DNA of 29,435 bases from an uncultured Actinomycetes bacterium (GTDB lineage: Bacteria; Actinomycetota; Thermoleophilia; Gaiellales; F1-60-MAGs149): positions 1 through 29,435 of the forward strand of contig CAIQOY010000041.1 in NCBI GenBank assembly GCA_903873565.1, in the 5' to 3' direction. The position numbers were made by a program, and so were the translations under genes. Of the stretch, positions 16,088 through 23,489 are shown in pieces. The stretch's first letter is position 1, and each line of letters starts with the position of its first letter. Below the pieces are notes generated by a model. It saw only the letters and a program-made list of their open reading frames with translations. It had not been told where the DNA came from and searched no databases.

Positions 16088-16103
16088 CCGCGGGCGCCCG
16101 CGG
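16088..16103. terminator. 16-nt perfect palindrome after the zinc-ribbon gene
   Basis: CCGCGGGCGCCCGCGG starts 7 nt after the stop at 16081. It can fold into a 6-bp stem with a 4-nt loop, without U-tract. It is a probable weak terminator or pause site before the LuxR-type gene. Confidence 0.4.
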
Positions 16104-16126
16104 GGCGATAGGTCCAGTGGAGGCCG

Positions 16127-16146
16127 CCGGCGGACCGCTCCGCCGG
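16127..16146 (+). promoter_or_regulatory. Inverted repeat just upstream of the LuxR-type regulator
   Basis: CCGGCGGA (16127-16134) and TCCGCCGG (16139-16146) are 8-bp perfect inverted arms around CCGC, ending 13 nt before the ATG. It could be an autoregulatory operator or an RNA hairpin masking the start, since there is no Shine-Dalgarno. GC-rich DNA makes such arms likelier by chance. Confidence 0.4.
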
Positions 16147-16159
16147 TGCCGAGAACCCG

Positions 16160-16699
16160 ATGACGACCACCACGCTCCCCGCGGCGCTCGCCGCGCTCCC
16201 GTTCGCCGGCTGGACGGTCGACCGCGCCCTCGTCATCGAGGACGCCCTCGTCGGCGGCGGTCTGCCCGACTCGCTCGACCTGCGGCCCGGCGTGGCGCTC
16301 GACCTGCGCCACCCCGGCATCGCGGGGCTCCTGCGCGAGGCCGCCGGCGGCGAGGCGGTGCGCCGGCGCGTGCTGCTGGACGGCGTGCCCGTCCTCCTCG
16401 ACGCGCGTCCCCGGGAGGGCGGCGGCGCCGTGGTGATGGCGCTGTCGGTGCCCGACAGCGGCCCGCGCGAGTCCGGGCTGACGGAGCGGCAGCTCGAGGT
16501 CCTGCACCTGCTCTGCCTCGGGCTGACCTCGCGGCAGATCGCCCAGCGCCTCTGGATCGCCGAGACCACCGTCGAGAACCACCTGCGCGTGGTCTACCGC
16601 CGGCTCGGCTGCCGCACCCGCGCCGAGGCCGTCAGCCGCGCCTTCCGCCTCGGCCTCGTCGACCCGGCCGTCCTCGACGCCGTCGACCACGCGGGCTGA
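16160..16699 (+). CDS. LuxR-type (GerE) transcriptional regulator
   Basis: A 179-residue DNA-binding regulator. The C-terminal HTH (about 105-165) reads LTERQLEVLHLLCLGLTSRQIAQRLWIAETTVENHLRVVYRRLGCRTRAEAV, a textbook GerE domain with TxxTVxxH recognition helix. The N-terminal 100 residues (PFAGWTVDRALVIEDALVGGG ... DGVPVLLDARPREGGGAVVMAL) match neither a receiver (no phospho-acceptor Asp pattern) nor the autoinducer-binding domain I would recognise, so the signal is unknown. It lies 26 nt upstream of the FAD oxidoreductase start and may control it or the hut genes beyond, which is only positional inference. Confidence 0.88.
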   Translation: MTTTTLPAALAALPFAGWTVDRALVIEDALVGGGLPDSLDLRPGVALDLRHPGIAGLLREAAGGEAVRRRVLLDGVPVLLDARPREGGGAVVMALSVPDSGPRESGLTERQLEVLHLLCLGLTSRQIAQRLWIAETTVENHLRVVYRRLGCRTRAEAVSRAFRLGLVDPAVLDAVDHAG

Positions 16700-16712
16700 C
16701 GCGGCGCGCGGC

Positions 16713-16718
16713 TAGACT
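16713..16718 (+). promoter_or_regulatory. Leaderless-type -10 (TAGACT) of the FAD oxidoreductase gene
   Basis: GGCTAGACT is followed by exactly 6 nt and then the ATG at 16725. It lies 14 nt after the LuxR-type gene stop. Confidence 0.6.
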
Positions 16719-16724
16719 CGCGCC

Positions 16725-18149
16725 ATGGCCACCCTCGACCAGACGCGCACCGACGCCGCCGCGGGCTCGGCGGAGGACGCCCGCTACCGCGCCGTCAGCT
16801 ACTGGCACGACACCGTGCCCGGGCATCTCGACCGCCGCGCCCCCCTGCCGGGCGACGTGCAGGCGGACGTGGCGATCGTCGGCGCCGGCTTCACCGGCCT
16901 GTGGACCGCCTACTACCTGATGGAGGCCGACCCCGGGCTGCGCGTCGTGATCGTCGAGTCCGACATCGCCGGCTACGGCGCCTCGGGCCGCAACGGCGGC
17001 TGGTGCTACGGCGGGCTGCCCGGCAGCCGCCACCGCCTCGTCGAGCAGTACGGCAGGGACGGGGTGATGCGCTACGAGCGCGCCTGCTTCGACACGATCG
17101 ACGAGGTCGGCGCCGTCCTCGACCGCGAGGGCATCGACGCCCACTACCTGAAGGGCGGCTGGTCGACCATGGCGATGACGCCGGTCGGCCTGATGCACGC
17201 CAAGGCGGCGGTCGAGGGCCACCACGCGTTCGGGCACACGGACGCCGACTACCGGCTGCTCTCCGCCGAGGAGACGCGCGCGCGCACGAACGTGCCCGGG
17301 GCGCTCGGCACCGTCTTCTGCCCGCACGCCGCCCGCATCCACCCCGCCCGGCTCGCGCGCGGCCTCGCCGACGCCGTGGAGCGCAAGGGCGCCGGCATCT
17401 ACGAGGGCACCCGCGCCACCGAGATCGGGCAGGGCCGCGTCGTCACCGACCGCGGCACCGTCCACGCGGACATCGTGATCCGCGCGACGGAGGGCTTCAC
17501 GCCCGAGCTCAAGGGCGAGAAGCGCCGGCTGATGCCGTTCGCCTCCTGCATGGTGGCCACGGAGCCCCTGCCGCAGGCGGCCTGGGACGAGATCGGCTGG
17601 GACGGCCGCGAGGTGCTCTCCGACGGCCGGCGCCTGTTCATCTACGCGCAGCGCACCGCCGACGACCGCATCGCGCTGGGCGGGCGCGGCCACCCGTACA
17701 TCTTCGGCAGCCGCCTCGAGACCGACTTCCACGACCTGCCGGTGCACCAGCGCCTGAAGGGCGTGATCGACCGGCTGTTCCCGGCGGCGCGCGAGTTCGG
17801 GATCACCCACACCTGGGGGGGCGTCCTCGGCATCCCGCGCGACTTCAACGCCTCGGTCGGCCTCGACCGGCGCACCGGCATCGGCTGGGCCGGCGGCTAC
17901 GTCGGCGACGGCGTCGCCGTCACCAACCTCGCCGGCCGCACCCTCGCCGACCTGATCACCGAGCGCGACTCCGACATCGTGTCCCTGCCGTGGGTCAACC
18001 ACCGGTCGCGCAACTGGGAGCCCGAGCCCCTGCGCTGGATCGCCGCCAACGGCTCGCTGCGGCTCCTGCGCATCGCCGAGGCCGCCGAGGAGACGGGCAC
18101 CCGCACGTCGATCTCCGGCCGGATCGTCGACTGGCTGACTGGGCACTAG
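16725..18149 (+). CDS. FAD-dependent oxidoreductase (DAO family, PuuB/OrdL-like)
   Basis: A 474-residue flavoprotein amine oxidase or dehydrogenase of the DAO family. The N-terminal motif SYWHDTVPGHLDRRAPLPGDVQADVAIVGAGFTGLWTAYYL (dinucleotide-binding GxGxxG at about 50-55) and the following ESDIAGYGASGRNGGWCYG (FAD-contacting) are typical of gamma-glutamylputrescine oxidase and related enzymes. The C-terminal GWAGGYVGDGVAVTNLAGRTLADLI is the second FAD-binding segment. The substrate may be a polyamine conjugate or another secondary amine; the decarboxylase at 3384 is too distant to prove a link. The ATG has no Shine-Dalgarno but follows TAGACT by 6 nt. The stop codon shares CTAG with the hutF stop on the other strand. 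Confidence 0.88.
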   Translation: MATLDQTRTDAAAGSAEDARYRAVSYWHDTVPGHLDRRAPLPGDVQADVAIVGAGFTGLWTAYYLMEADPGLRVVIVESDIAGYGASGRNGGWCYGGLPGSRHRLVEQYGRDGVMRYERACFDTIDEVGAVLDREGIDAHYLKGGWSTMAMTPVGLMHAKAAVEGHHAFGHTDADYRLLSAEETRARTNVPGALGTVFCPHAARIHPARLARGLADAVERKGAGIYEGTRATEIGQGRVVTDRGTVHADIVIRATEGFTPELKGEKRRLMPFASCMVATEPLPQAAWDEIGWDGREVLSDGRRLFIYAQRTADDRIALGGRGHPYIFGSRLETDFHDLPVHQRLKGVIDRLFPAAREFGITHTWGGVLGIPRDFNASVGLDRRTGIGWAGGYVGDGVAVTNLAGRTLADLITERDSDIVSLPWVNHRSRNWEPEPLRWIAANGSLRLLRIAEAAEETGTRTSISGRIVDWLTGH

Positions 18150-19441
18150 GCCCCGGCGACCCACGTCCTGGTCACGAGCCGGCTGGAGCCGGCCAGCATG
18201 ATCGCCGCCGCGAGGTGCTCGTCGGCCACGCCCGCGATCTCGTCGTCGTCGAGGTCGATCGCGATCAGGTCGGCCGGCGCCCCGACGGCGATCCGCGGCA
18301 GGGGCAGCCCGAGCGCACGGGCGCCCGAGTCCCACGAGCACTCGAGCAGGTAGCCCGCGGGGCCGGGGTCGCCGGGCCGCACCAGCACGTTGCGCTGGCC
18401 GGCGGTGCGCCGCGCCATCGCCTCGAGCTCGCGCGCCTCGACGATCGGGTCGAGGATCGTGTTGGAGTCGGAGCCGAGCGAGACGGGGATGCCCCGCTCG
18501 AACATGCGCCGGACGGGCGCGTAGCCGTCGCCGAGGTTGGCCTCGGTGGTCGGGCAGACGCAGACGCCCGCGCCGCGCTCGGCGAGGAGGTCGAGCTCGG
18601 CGTCGTCGCAGTGGGTGCCGTGCACGATCACGGTGCGCGCGTCGAGCGCGCCCGCCTCGTCGATCACCTGGACGGGTCGGAGGCCGTACCACTCGAGCGA
18701 CTCGGCGATCTCGCGCGGCTGCTCGTCGGCGTGGATGTGCAGCGGGAGGCCGTGCTCCCGGGTGTGGGCCCCGATCGCGCCGAGCCAGGCCGGCGAGACG
18801 GCCCGCATCGAGTGCGGCGCCGCCCCCACCGTGACCAGCGGGCGGTCGGCGGCCCAGGCGCGCAGGGCGTCGAGCCGCTCGAGGTACGCCTCGACGGACG
18901 GGTCGCAGAAGCGCCGCTGGCCCGGCGTCGGCGAGATGCCCTCGCCGCCCCGCTCGTAGGCCACGAGCAGGAGGGCGATCCGCAGGCCCTCGGCCTCGGC
19001 CGCCGCGCAGACCGCCTCGGCCAGCGCGTTGGGCCGTGCGTACGGCGTGCCGTCGGGCTGGTGGTGGACGTAGTGGAACTCGCCCACGGACGTCGCCCCC
19101 GAGGCGCGCATCTGCCGGTAGCAGCGGCGCGCCACGTCGTGGATCGCGTCGGGATCCATGCGGCCCGCCTGGGCGTACATCTCCTCGCGCCAGGTCCAGA
19201 AGTCGTCGTCGGGGTTCTGCGGGTCGATCCGCTCCACGGCGCCGCGCAGGTCGCGCTGGAAGGCGTGCGAGTGCGCGTTGACGAACCCGGGCGCGAGCGC
19301 CGACCGGCTCAGGCGCATGGCGTCGGCCGGCGCCGCGTCGGCCGGCGCGACCTCCGCGATCCGCCCGTCCTCGATCCGCACGGCGAGCCCGCGGCGGAGC
19401 CCGTCAGGATCGAGCACGAGGTCGGGCACGAGCCAGCTCAC
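18146..19441 (-). CDS. hutF: Formimidoylglutamate deiminase
   Basis: HutF converts N-formimidoyl-L-glutamate to N-formyl-L-glutamate plus ammonia in the five-step histidine degradation route. The 431-residue product is an amidohydrolase-fold protein: APGFVNAHSHAFQRDLRG supplies the HxH metal ligands, followed by LPLHIHADEQPREI (third His), IVHGTHCDD (fourth) and SLGSDSNT (catalytic Asp). FWTWREEMYAQAGRMDPD and VGEFHYVHHQPDG are typical of HutF. I chose GTG at 19441 because it overlaps the hutU TGA as GTGA and the protein then starts VSWLVPDLVLDPDG; no other start fits. hutH, hutI and the formylglutamate deformylase gene are not in the window. Confidence 0.94.
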   Translation of the reverse strand: MSWLVPDLVLDPDGLRRGLAVRIEDGRIAEVAPADAAPADAMRLSRSALAPGFVNAHSHAFQRDLRGAVERIDPQNPDDDFWTWREEMYAQAGRMDPDAIHDVARRCYRQMRASGATSVGEFHYVHHQPDGTPYARPNALAEAVCAAAEAEGLRIALLLVAYERGGEGISPTPGQRRFCDPSVEAYLERLDALRAWAADRPLVTVGAAPHSMRAVSPAWLGAIGAHTREHGLPLHIHADEQPREIAESLEWYGLRPVQVIDEAGALDARTVIVHGTHCDDAELDLLAERGAGVCVCPTTEANLGDGYAPVRRMFERGIPVSLGSDSNTILDPIVEARELEAMARRTAGQRNVLVRPGDPGPAGYLLECSWDSGARALGLPLPRIAVGAPADLIAIDLDDDEIAGVADEHLAAAIMLAGSSRLVTRTWVAGA

Positions 19442-21102
19442 GCGCTCACCCCCGGCAGGTCGAGGCCGCCGGAGCGGGCCGCGTCGATCGCGATGTCGTA
19501 GCCGGCGTGGGCGTGGCGCATGACGCCGGTGCCCGGGTCGTTCCAGAGCACGCGCTCGAGGCGCAGCGCGCCCTCGTCGGTGCCGTCGGCCACGACCTGC
19601 GCGCCCGAGTGGATCGAGCGGCCGATGCCGACGCCGCCGCCGTGGTGGAGCGCCACCCAGGCCGCCCCCGACGCCACGTTGAGCATCGCGTTGAGGACCG
19701 GCCAGTCGGCGATCGCGTCGGAGCCGTCGCGCATCCCCTCCGTCTCGCGGTACGGCGAGGCGACGCTGCCGGAGTCGAGGTGGTCGCGGCCGATCACGAT
19801 CGGCGCCGACACCTCGCCGGAGGCCACCAGCTCGTTGAAGCGCAGCCCCGCGCGGTGGCGGTCGCCGTGGCCGATCCAGCAGATGCGGGCCGGCAGGCCC
19901 TGGAAGGCGATCCGCTCCTGGGCGCCGTCGAGCCAGCGCTGCAGCTTCTCGTTCTCGGGGAACAGCTCGCGCATCGCCTGGTCGGTGACCGCGATGTCGG
20001 CCGGGTCGCCGGACAGGGCCGCCCAGCGGAAGGGGCCGATCCCGCGGCAGAAGAGCGGCCGCACGTAGGCCTCCACGAAGCCCGGGTAGTCGAACGCGTT
20101 CTGCAGGCCGCCCGTGCGCGCCTCGGTGCGCAGCGCGTTGCCGTAGTCGAAGACCTCCGCCCCGCGCGCCTTGAACTCGATCATGGCCTGGACGTGGCGC
20201 ACGATCGACTGGCGGGCGAGGTCGATGTAGCGGTCGGGGTGCACCTCGCGCAGGTCCTCGGCGCCCTCCACCGAGAAGCCCTGCGGGATGTAGCCGACGA
20301 GCGGGTCGTGCGCGGACGTCTGGTCGGTGACCACGTCCGGGGCGAAGCCGCGCTCGAGGAGCGCCGGCAGCACCTCGGCGGCGTTGCCGAGGAGGCCGAC
20401 GGAGACCGCCTCGCCGTCCGTGCGCGCCTGCTCGACGCGGGCGATCGCCTCGTCGAGGTCGTCGATCCGCTCGTCGAGGTAGCGCTCGCGGATGCGGCGG
20501 TCGATGTGCTCCCCGTCGACCTCGATGCAGAGCGCGACGCCGCCGTTGAGGGTGACGGCGAGCGGCTGCGCGCCGCCCATCCCGCCGAGGCCCGCGGTCA
20601 GGACCAGCCGGCCGGTCAGCGAGCCGCCGAAGCGCTGGTCGGCGATCGCGGCGAACGTCTCGTAGGTGCCCTGCACGATGCCCTGCGTGCCGATGTAGAT
20701 CCACGAGCCCGCGGTCATCTGCCCGTACATCGTCAGCCCCAGCGCCTCGAGCCGCCGGAACTCGTCCCAGGTGCCCCACTCGGGCACGAGCAGCGAGTTG
20801 GCGATCAGGACGCGCGGCGCCATCCGGTGCGTCGGGAACACCCCGACCACGCGGCCGGACTGCACGAGCATCGTCTCCTCGTCGCCGAGCCGCCTGAGCG
20901 TCTCGACGATGCGGTCGAAGTCCTCCCAGGAGCGCGCGGCCTTGCCCGTGCCGCCGTAGACCACCAGCTTGTCGGGGGCCTCGGCCACCTCGGGGTCGAG
21001 GTTGTTCATCAGCATCCGCAGCGCGGCCTCCTGCAGCCAGCCCCGGCAGGTCAGCTCGGGGCCGCGCGGGGCACGCACGGTCCTGGGGGTTCCGGCGTCC
21101 AT
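19438..21102 (-). CDS. hutU: Urocanate hydratase
   Basis: HutU (EC 4.2.1.49) hydrates urocanate to imidazolone propionate using tightly bound NAD+. The 554-residue length is standard. Signatures include GPELTCRGWLQEAALRMLMNNLDPEVAE, YGGTGKAARSW, MYGQMTAGSWIYIGTQGIVQGTYETF, the NAD-binding VLTAGLGGMGGAQPLAVTLNGG, FDYPGFVEAYVRPLFCRGIGPFRWAALSGDP with the active-site Cys, and WVALHHGGGVGIGRSIHSG. The ATG at 21102 is set by AGGAG about 6 nt upstream; it gives the family N-terminus directly. Upstream is TAGGCT with a perfect palindrome overlapping the likely transcription start. Downstream hutF is coupled by GTGA. Confidence 0.97.
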   Translation of the reverse strand: MDAGTPRTVRAPRGPELTCRGWLQEAALRMLMNNLDPEVAEAPDKLVVYGGTGKAARSWEDFDRIVETLRRLGDEETMLVQSGRVVGVFPTHRMAPRVLIANSLLVPEWGTWDEFRRLEALGLTMYGQMTAGSWIYIGTQGIVQGTYETFAAIADQRFGGSLTGRLVLTAGLGGMGGAQPLAVTLNGGVALCIEVDGEHIDRRIRERYLDERIDDLDEAIARVEQARTDGEAVSVGLLGNAAEVLPALLERGFAPDVVTDQTSAHDPLVGYIPQGFSVEGAEDLREVHPDRYIDLARQSIVRHVQAMIEFKARGAEVFDYGNALRTEARTGGLQNAFDYPGFVEAYVRPLFCRGIGPFRWAALSGDPADIAVTDQAMRELFPENEKLQRWLDGAQERIAFQGLPARICWIGHGDRHRAGLRFNELVASGEVSAPIVIGRDHLDSGSVASPYRETEGMRDGSDAIADWPVLNAMLNVASGAAWVALHHGGGVGIGRSIHSGAQVVADGTDEGALRLERVLWNDPGTGVMRHAHAGYDIAIDAARSGGLDLPGVSA

Positions 21103-21140
21103 GTCGCTCCTTTCCAGCGGCGTAGGCGGGACGGCGATCC

Positions 21141-21160
21141 GCCCGCATGCGGGCAGCCTA
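21141..21160 (-). promoter_or_regulatory. hutU promoter (-10 TAGGCT) with abutting 14-bp palindrome
   Basis: On the minus strand TAGGCT (21160-21155) is followed at once by the perfect palindrome GCCCGCATGCGGGC (21154-21141). This covers the predicted transcription start about 40 nt before the hutU start. The position is ideal for a repressor operator, for example of the HutC/GntR type, but no such regulator is in the window. Confidence 0.55.
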
Positions 21161-21213
21161 CCGGCACCGCCCGGCCCCGGCCGGACCCGCGCCGCCGACC
21201 CGCGGGCTGCGGC

Positions 21214-21219
21214 TATACT
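21214..21219 (+). promoter_or_regulatory. tRNA-Gly promoter -10 (TATACT)
   Basis: GGCTATACTCC lies 10 nt before the tRNA 5' end. TATACT differs from TATAAT at one position. No -35 hexamer is apparent. Confidence 0.65.
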
Positions 21220-21229
21220 CCGCACCTAC

Positions 21230-21303
21230 GCGGATGTAGCTCAGTTGGCTAGAGCGTCGCCTTGCCATGGCGAAGGTCGTGGGTTCGAGCCCCATCATCC
21301 GCT
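21230..21303 (+). tRNA. tRNA-Gly (anticodon GCC)
   Basis: A complete 74-nt cloverleaf: acceptor GCGGATG (21230-21236) pairs with CATCCGC (21296-21302) and the discriminator is U. The D arm is GCTC...GAGC. The anticodon stem TCGCC/GGCGA holds the loop TTGCCAT with anticodon GCC. The T arm is GTGGG-TTCGAGC-CCCAT with one G-U pair. CCA is not encoded. The GCC anticodon reads GGC and GGT, the main glycine codons in this DNA. Confidence 0.97.
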
Positions 21304-21306
21304 CTC

Positions 21307-21340
21307 GACGGCCCCGCTGTGCGGGGCCGTTCGCGTTTCC
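21307..21340. terminator. Hairpin terminator after tRNA-Gly (also serves the convergent GST gene)
   Basis: ACGGCCCCGC (21308-21317), loop TGT and GCGGGGCCGT (21321-21330) form a perfect 10-bp stem starting 5 nt after the tRNA, followed by TCGCGTTTCC. The convergent GST gene stops at 21349, so the hairpin can work in both directions. Confidence 0.75.
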
Positions 21341-21348
21341 CGAGCGCC

Positions 21349-22299
21349 TCAGCCCCCGAGCGCCCCGCGCCCGTGCGGCGCGTCCCAGTCGAGTGCCGGT
21401 CCAGCCGGGATCGGCCCGAGCGGGTTCAGGCCCAGGTGCGTCGTGTAGTAGTGGCGCTTGATCTCGTCGAGCCGCACGGTCTCGGCGATGCCGGGGTGCT
21501 GGTAGAGGTCGCGCAGGTACGGGCCGAGGTTGGGGTAGTCGGCGATCCGGCGCACGTTGGCCTTGAAGTGCCCCACGTAGACCGGGTCGAAGCGCACCAG
21601 CGTCGTGAACAGCCGCCAGTCGACCTCGGTGATCGCGGGACCCATCAGGAAGCGGCGGTCCGCGAGGCGGCGGTCGAGCAGGTCGAGCCGCGCGAACAGC
21701 CGCCCGACGGCCTCGTCGTAGGCCTCCTGCGTGGCGGCGAAGCCGCAGCGGTAGACGCCGTTGTTGACGTCCTCGTAGATCTCGTCCTCGAGCGCGTCGA
21801 TCTCCTCGACGAGCGCCGGCGGGCGCAGGTCGAGGCGCACGTCCGTGAAGTCGTCGAAGGCCCGGTCGAGCATCCGCATCACGAGCGCCGACTCGTTGCA
21901 GACGATGGTGCGGGTCTCGGTGTCCCACAGGGTCGGCACGGTCACGCGGCCCGCGTAGCCCGGGTCGGCGATCGCGTAGGCCTCGGACAGGAACCGGAAG
22001 CCCTCGTGGGGGTCGGCCTCCGAGCCGACGGGCTCCCCGAAGCCCCAGCCGCGCTCGTCGCGGTACGGGTTGACGACCGCCATCGGCACGACGTCCTCGA
22101 GGCGCTTGAGCCGGCGCACGATGATCGTCCGGTGCGCCCACGGGCAGGCGTACGACACGTAGAGCACGTAGCGCCCCGCCTGCGCCGGGTAGTCGGTCGT
22201 GCCGTCGGGGCAGACGTGGTCGAGGAAGCGGCTCGCCTGCCGCACGAAGCGCCCCTGCGCGTCGGTCTCGGCGGGCAGCTGGGGGGCGCGCTCGGCCAC
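21349..22299 (-). CDS. Glutathione S-transferase family protein, glutathionyl-hydroquinone-reductase type
   Basis: A 316-residue member of the Xi-class (YqjG/PcpF-like) GST group, which reductively removes a thiol from glutathionyl-hydroquinones. The active-site segment YVSYACPWAHRTIIVRRL has the class-defining Cys-Pro-Trp-Ala (C52). Also typical are NPYRDERGWGFGEP, VTVPTLWDTETRTIVCNES (thiol-binding gamma-Glu site ES), and the C-terminal YEDVNNGVYRCGFAATQEAYDEAV and ITEVDWRLFTTLVRFDPVYVGHFKAN. I extend the gene to GTG 22299 (VAERAPQLPAETDAQGRFVRQAS) because TACGGT lies exactly 6 nt upstream; internal ATGs would delete the substrate domain. Most actinobacteria use mycothiol, so the natural thiol is an open question. 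Its promoter overlaps that of the divergent MFS gene. Confidence 0.9.
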   Translation of the reverse strand: MAERAPQLPAETDAQGRFVRQASRFLDHVCPDGTTDYPAQAGRYVLYVSYACPWAHRTIIVRRLKRLEDVVPMAVVNPYRDERGWGFGEPVGSEADPHEGFRFLSEAYAIADPGYAGRVTVPTLWDTETRTIVCNESALVMRMLDRAFDDFTDVRLDLRPPALVEEIDALEDEIYEDVNNGVYRCGFAATQEAYDEAVGRLFARLDLLDRRLADRRFLMGPAITEVDWRLFTTLVRFDPVYVGHFKANVRRIADYPNLGPYLRDLYQHPGIAETVRLDEIKRHYYTTHLGLNPLGPIPAGPALDWDAPHGRGALGG

Positions 22300-22305
22300 A
22301 GCCGC

Positions 22306-22328
22306 ACCGTAGCGGCGCCCACTACGCT
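22306..22328. promoter_or_regulatory. Overlapping divergent leaderless promoters (GST and MFS genes)
   Basis: TACGGT on the minus strand (22311-22306) lies 6 nt before the GST GTG. TACGCT on the plus strand (22323-22328) lies 7 nt before the MFS ATG. The two start codons are 36 bp apart, so each polymerase must cover the other gene's -10. Confidence 0.6.
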
Positions 22329-22335
22329 GCGCCGC

Positions 22336-23475
22336 ATGCGCATCGCGAACCTGCGCCTGGCGATCCTGATCTGCGCGCTCGGGGCGATGTCCGAGTCGCT
22401 CTTCTACACGGCGCTCGCGCCGCTCCTCGACCAGCTCGACAACGCGGAGGGCTTCAACCACGAGCAGGCCGGCCTGCTCGTGGCGGGGTACGCGATCGGC
22501 TACTGGGCCGGAGCCCTGCCGGCCTACGTGATCGTCGGGCGGATCGGCCCGCGGGCGACCGCCACGGCGGGCGTCGCCGCCGTCGCCGTCGCGACCCTGC
22601 TCTTCGCCTACGGCGACGGCTACGCCACGCTGCTCGGGGCCCGCACCCTGGTCGGCGCCGGCAGCGTGATCGCCTACACGGGCGTCCTCACGGCGGCCGG
22701 GGCGATGGCCGGCCACGACCGCCGCGGCGGCGCGATCGGCACCGTCTACAGCGGCTCCGCCGCGGGCTCGGCGCTCGGCCCGCTGGTCGGCGCCCTGGCC
22801 TCGCAGTTCGGCCGCACGCCGGTGTTCTCCGCGGTGGCGGCCGGCCAGGCCGTGATCGCGCTCCTGCTCTCGCGCCTGCCCTCGACCACCAGCGACCCCC
22901 TCCCCTCCCCGCGCGCCGTGCTGCGCCACCTCGGCTCCCGCCAGGTCCGGATCGGCCTCTGGATCACCTCGGTGCCCGGGTTCGCCCTCGGCGTCCTGAC
23001 CGTATCGGGCACCTACCGCCTGCACGAGCTCGGCGCCGGCTCGATCATCGTGGCCAGCGCCTTCAGCGGCATCGCGATCATCAACGTCTTCCTCGCCCCG
23101 CGCCTCGGCCACGCGAGCGACCGCATGGGCCGCCGCAAGCCGCTGATGCTCGCGCTCGTCGTGGCCGCGATCGCGATCGCCCTGATCGCCGCCGTCTCCT
23201 TCGAGATCTCCACCGTCGTCCTGATCGCCGTCGCCGGCGCCTTCATGCTGACCGTGGCCGGCCCGGGGCTGGCGCTGATCGGCGACGGCATCATCGCGGA
23301 GGGCGGGGACCCGGCCGGGGCCACCTTCCTGATGAACGTCTTCTGGGGCCCGGCGGCCGCGATCGGCGCGATCGGCGCCGGGCTCGTGCACGGCGGGGTC
23401 TCCGCGGAGATCTCGTTCCTCCTGCTCGCCAGCGTGGCCGCGGCCTCGGCCGTCGCCGTGCGCCGCTACGCCTGA
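22336..23475 (+). CDS. Major facilitator superfamily transporter
   Basis: A 379-residue polytopic membrane protein with about 10-12 hydrophobic segments. The first helix is LRLAILICALGAMSESLFYTALAPLL. The loop 2-3 region is GYWAGALPAYVIVGRIGPRATATAGV, and a similar cytosolic motif appears in the second half as RLGHASDRMGRRKPLMLALVV, the classic MFS G.lsDr.GRR motif. Small residues (GSAAGSALGPLVGAL) mark the antiporter-like helix 5 region. Substrate is unknown. Divergence from the GST gene over a 36-bp shared promoter hints at a common role, for example quinone or xenobiotic export, but this is inference. The ATG has no Shine-Dalgarno and follows TACGCT by 7 nt. Confidence 0.9.
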   Translation: MRIANLRLAILICALGAMSESLFYTALAPLLDQLDNAEGFNHEQAGLLVAGYAIGYWAGALPAYVIVGRIGPRATATAGVAAVAVATLLFAYGDGYATLLGARTLVGAGSVIAYTGVLTAAGAMAGHDRRGGAIGTVYSGSAAGSALGPLVGALASQFGRTPVFSAVAAGQAVIALLLSRLPSTTSDPLPSPRAVLRHLGSRQVRIGLWITSVPGFALGVLTVSGTYRLHELGAGSIIVASAFSGIAIINVFLAPRLGHASDRMGRRKPLMLALVVAAIAIALIAAVSFEISTVVLIAVAGAFMLTVAGPGLALIGDGIIAEGGDPAGATFLMNVFWGPAAAIGAIGAGLVHGGVSAEISFLLLASVAAASAVAVRRYA

Positions 23476-23489
23476 GCGGGCCTCAGGCG
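23469..23489. terminator. Hairpin formed by the two convergent stop codons
   Basis: CGCCTGA (23469-23475, end of the MFS gene) and TCAGGCG (23483-23489, end of the E1-like gene) are perfect inverted arms with a 7-nt loop. The only intergenic sequence is 7 nt, so any termination signal must be this element. Confidence 0.5.

Noticed and set aside
13070..16690. A 1206-codon minus-strand open frame over the recombinase and regulator region
   Set aside because: Only the last 394 codons (protease) have a signal peptide and family motifs. The rest is low-complexity antisense of well-supported plus-strand genes, as high-GC DNA gives.
18146..21148. A 1000-codon open frame running from ATG 21148 through hutU into hutF
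   Set aside because: Its first half is an Arg/Ala/Gly-rich out-of-frame reading of hutU. Only the hutF part (from GTG 19441) has a real protein. The ATG at 21148 follows TAGGCT by 6 nt but is in the wrong frame for hutU, which has its own ribosome binding site.
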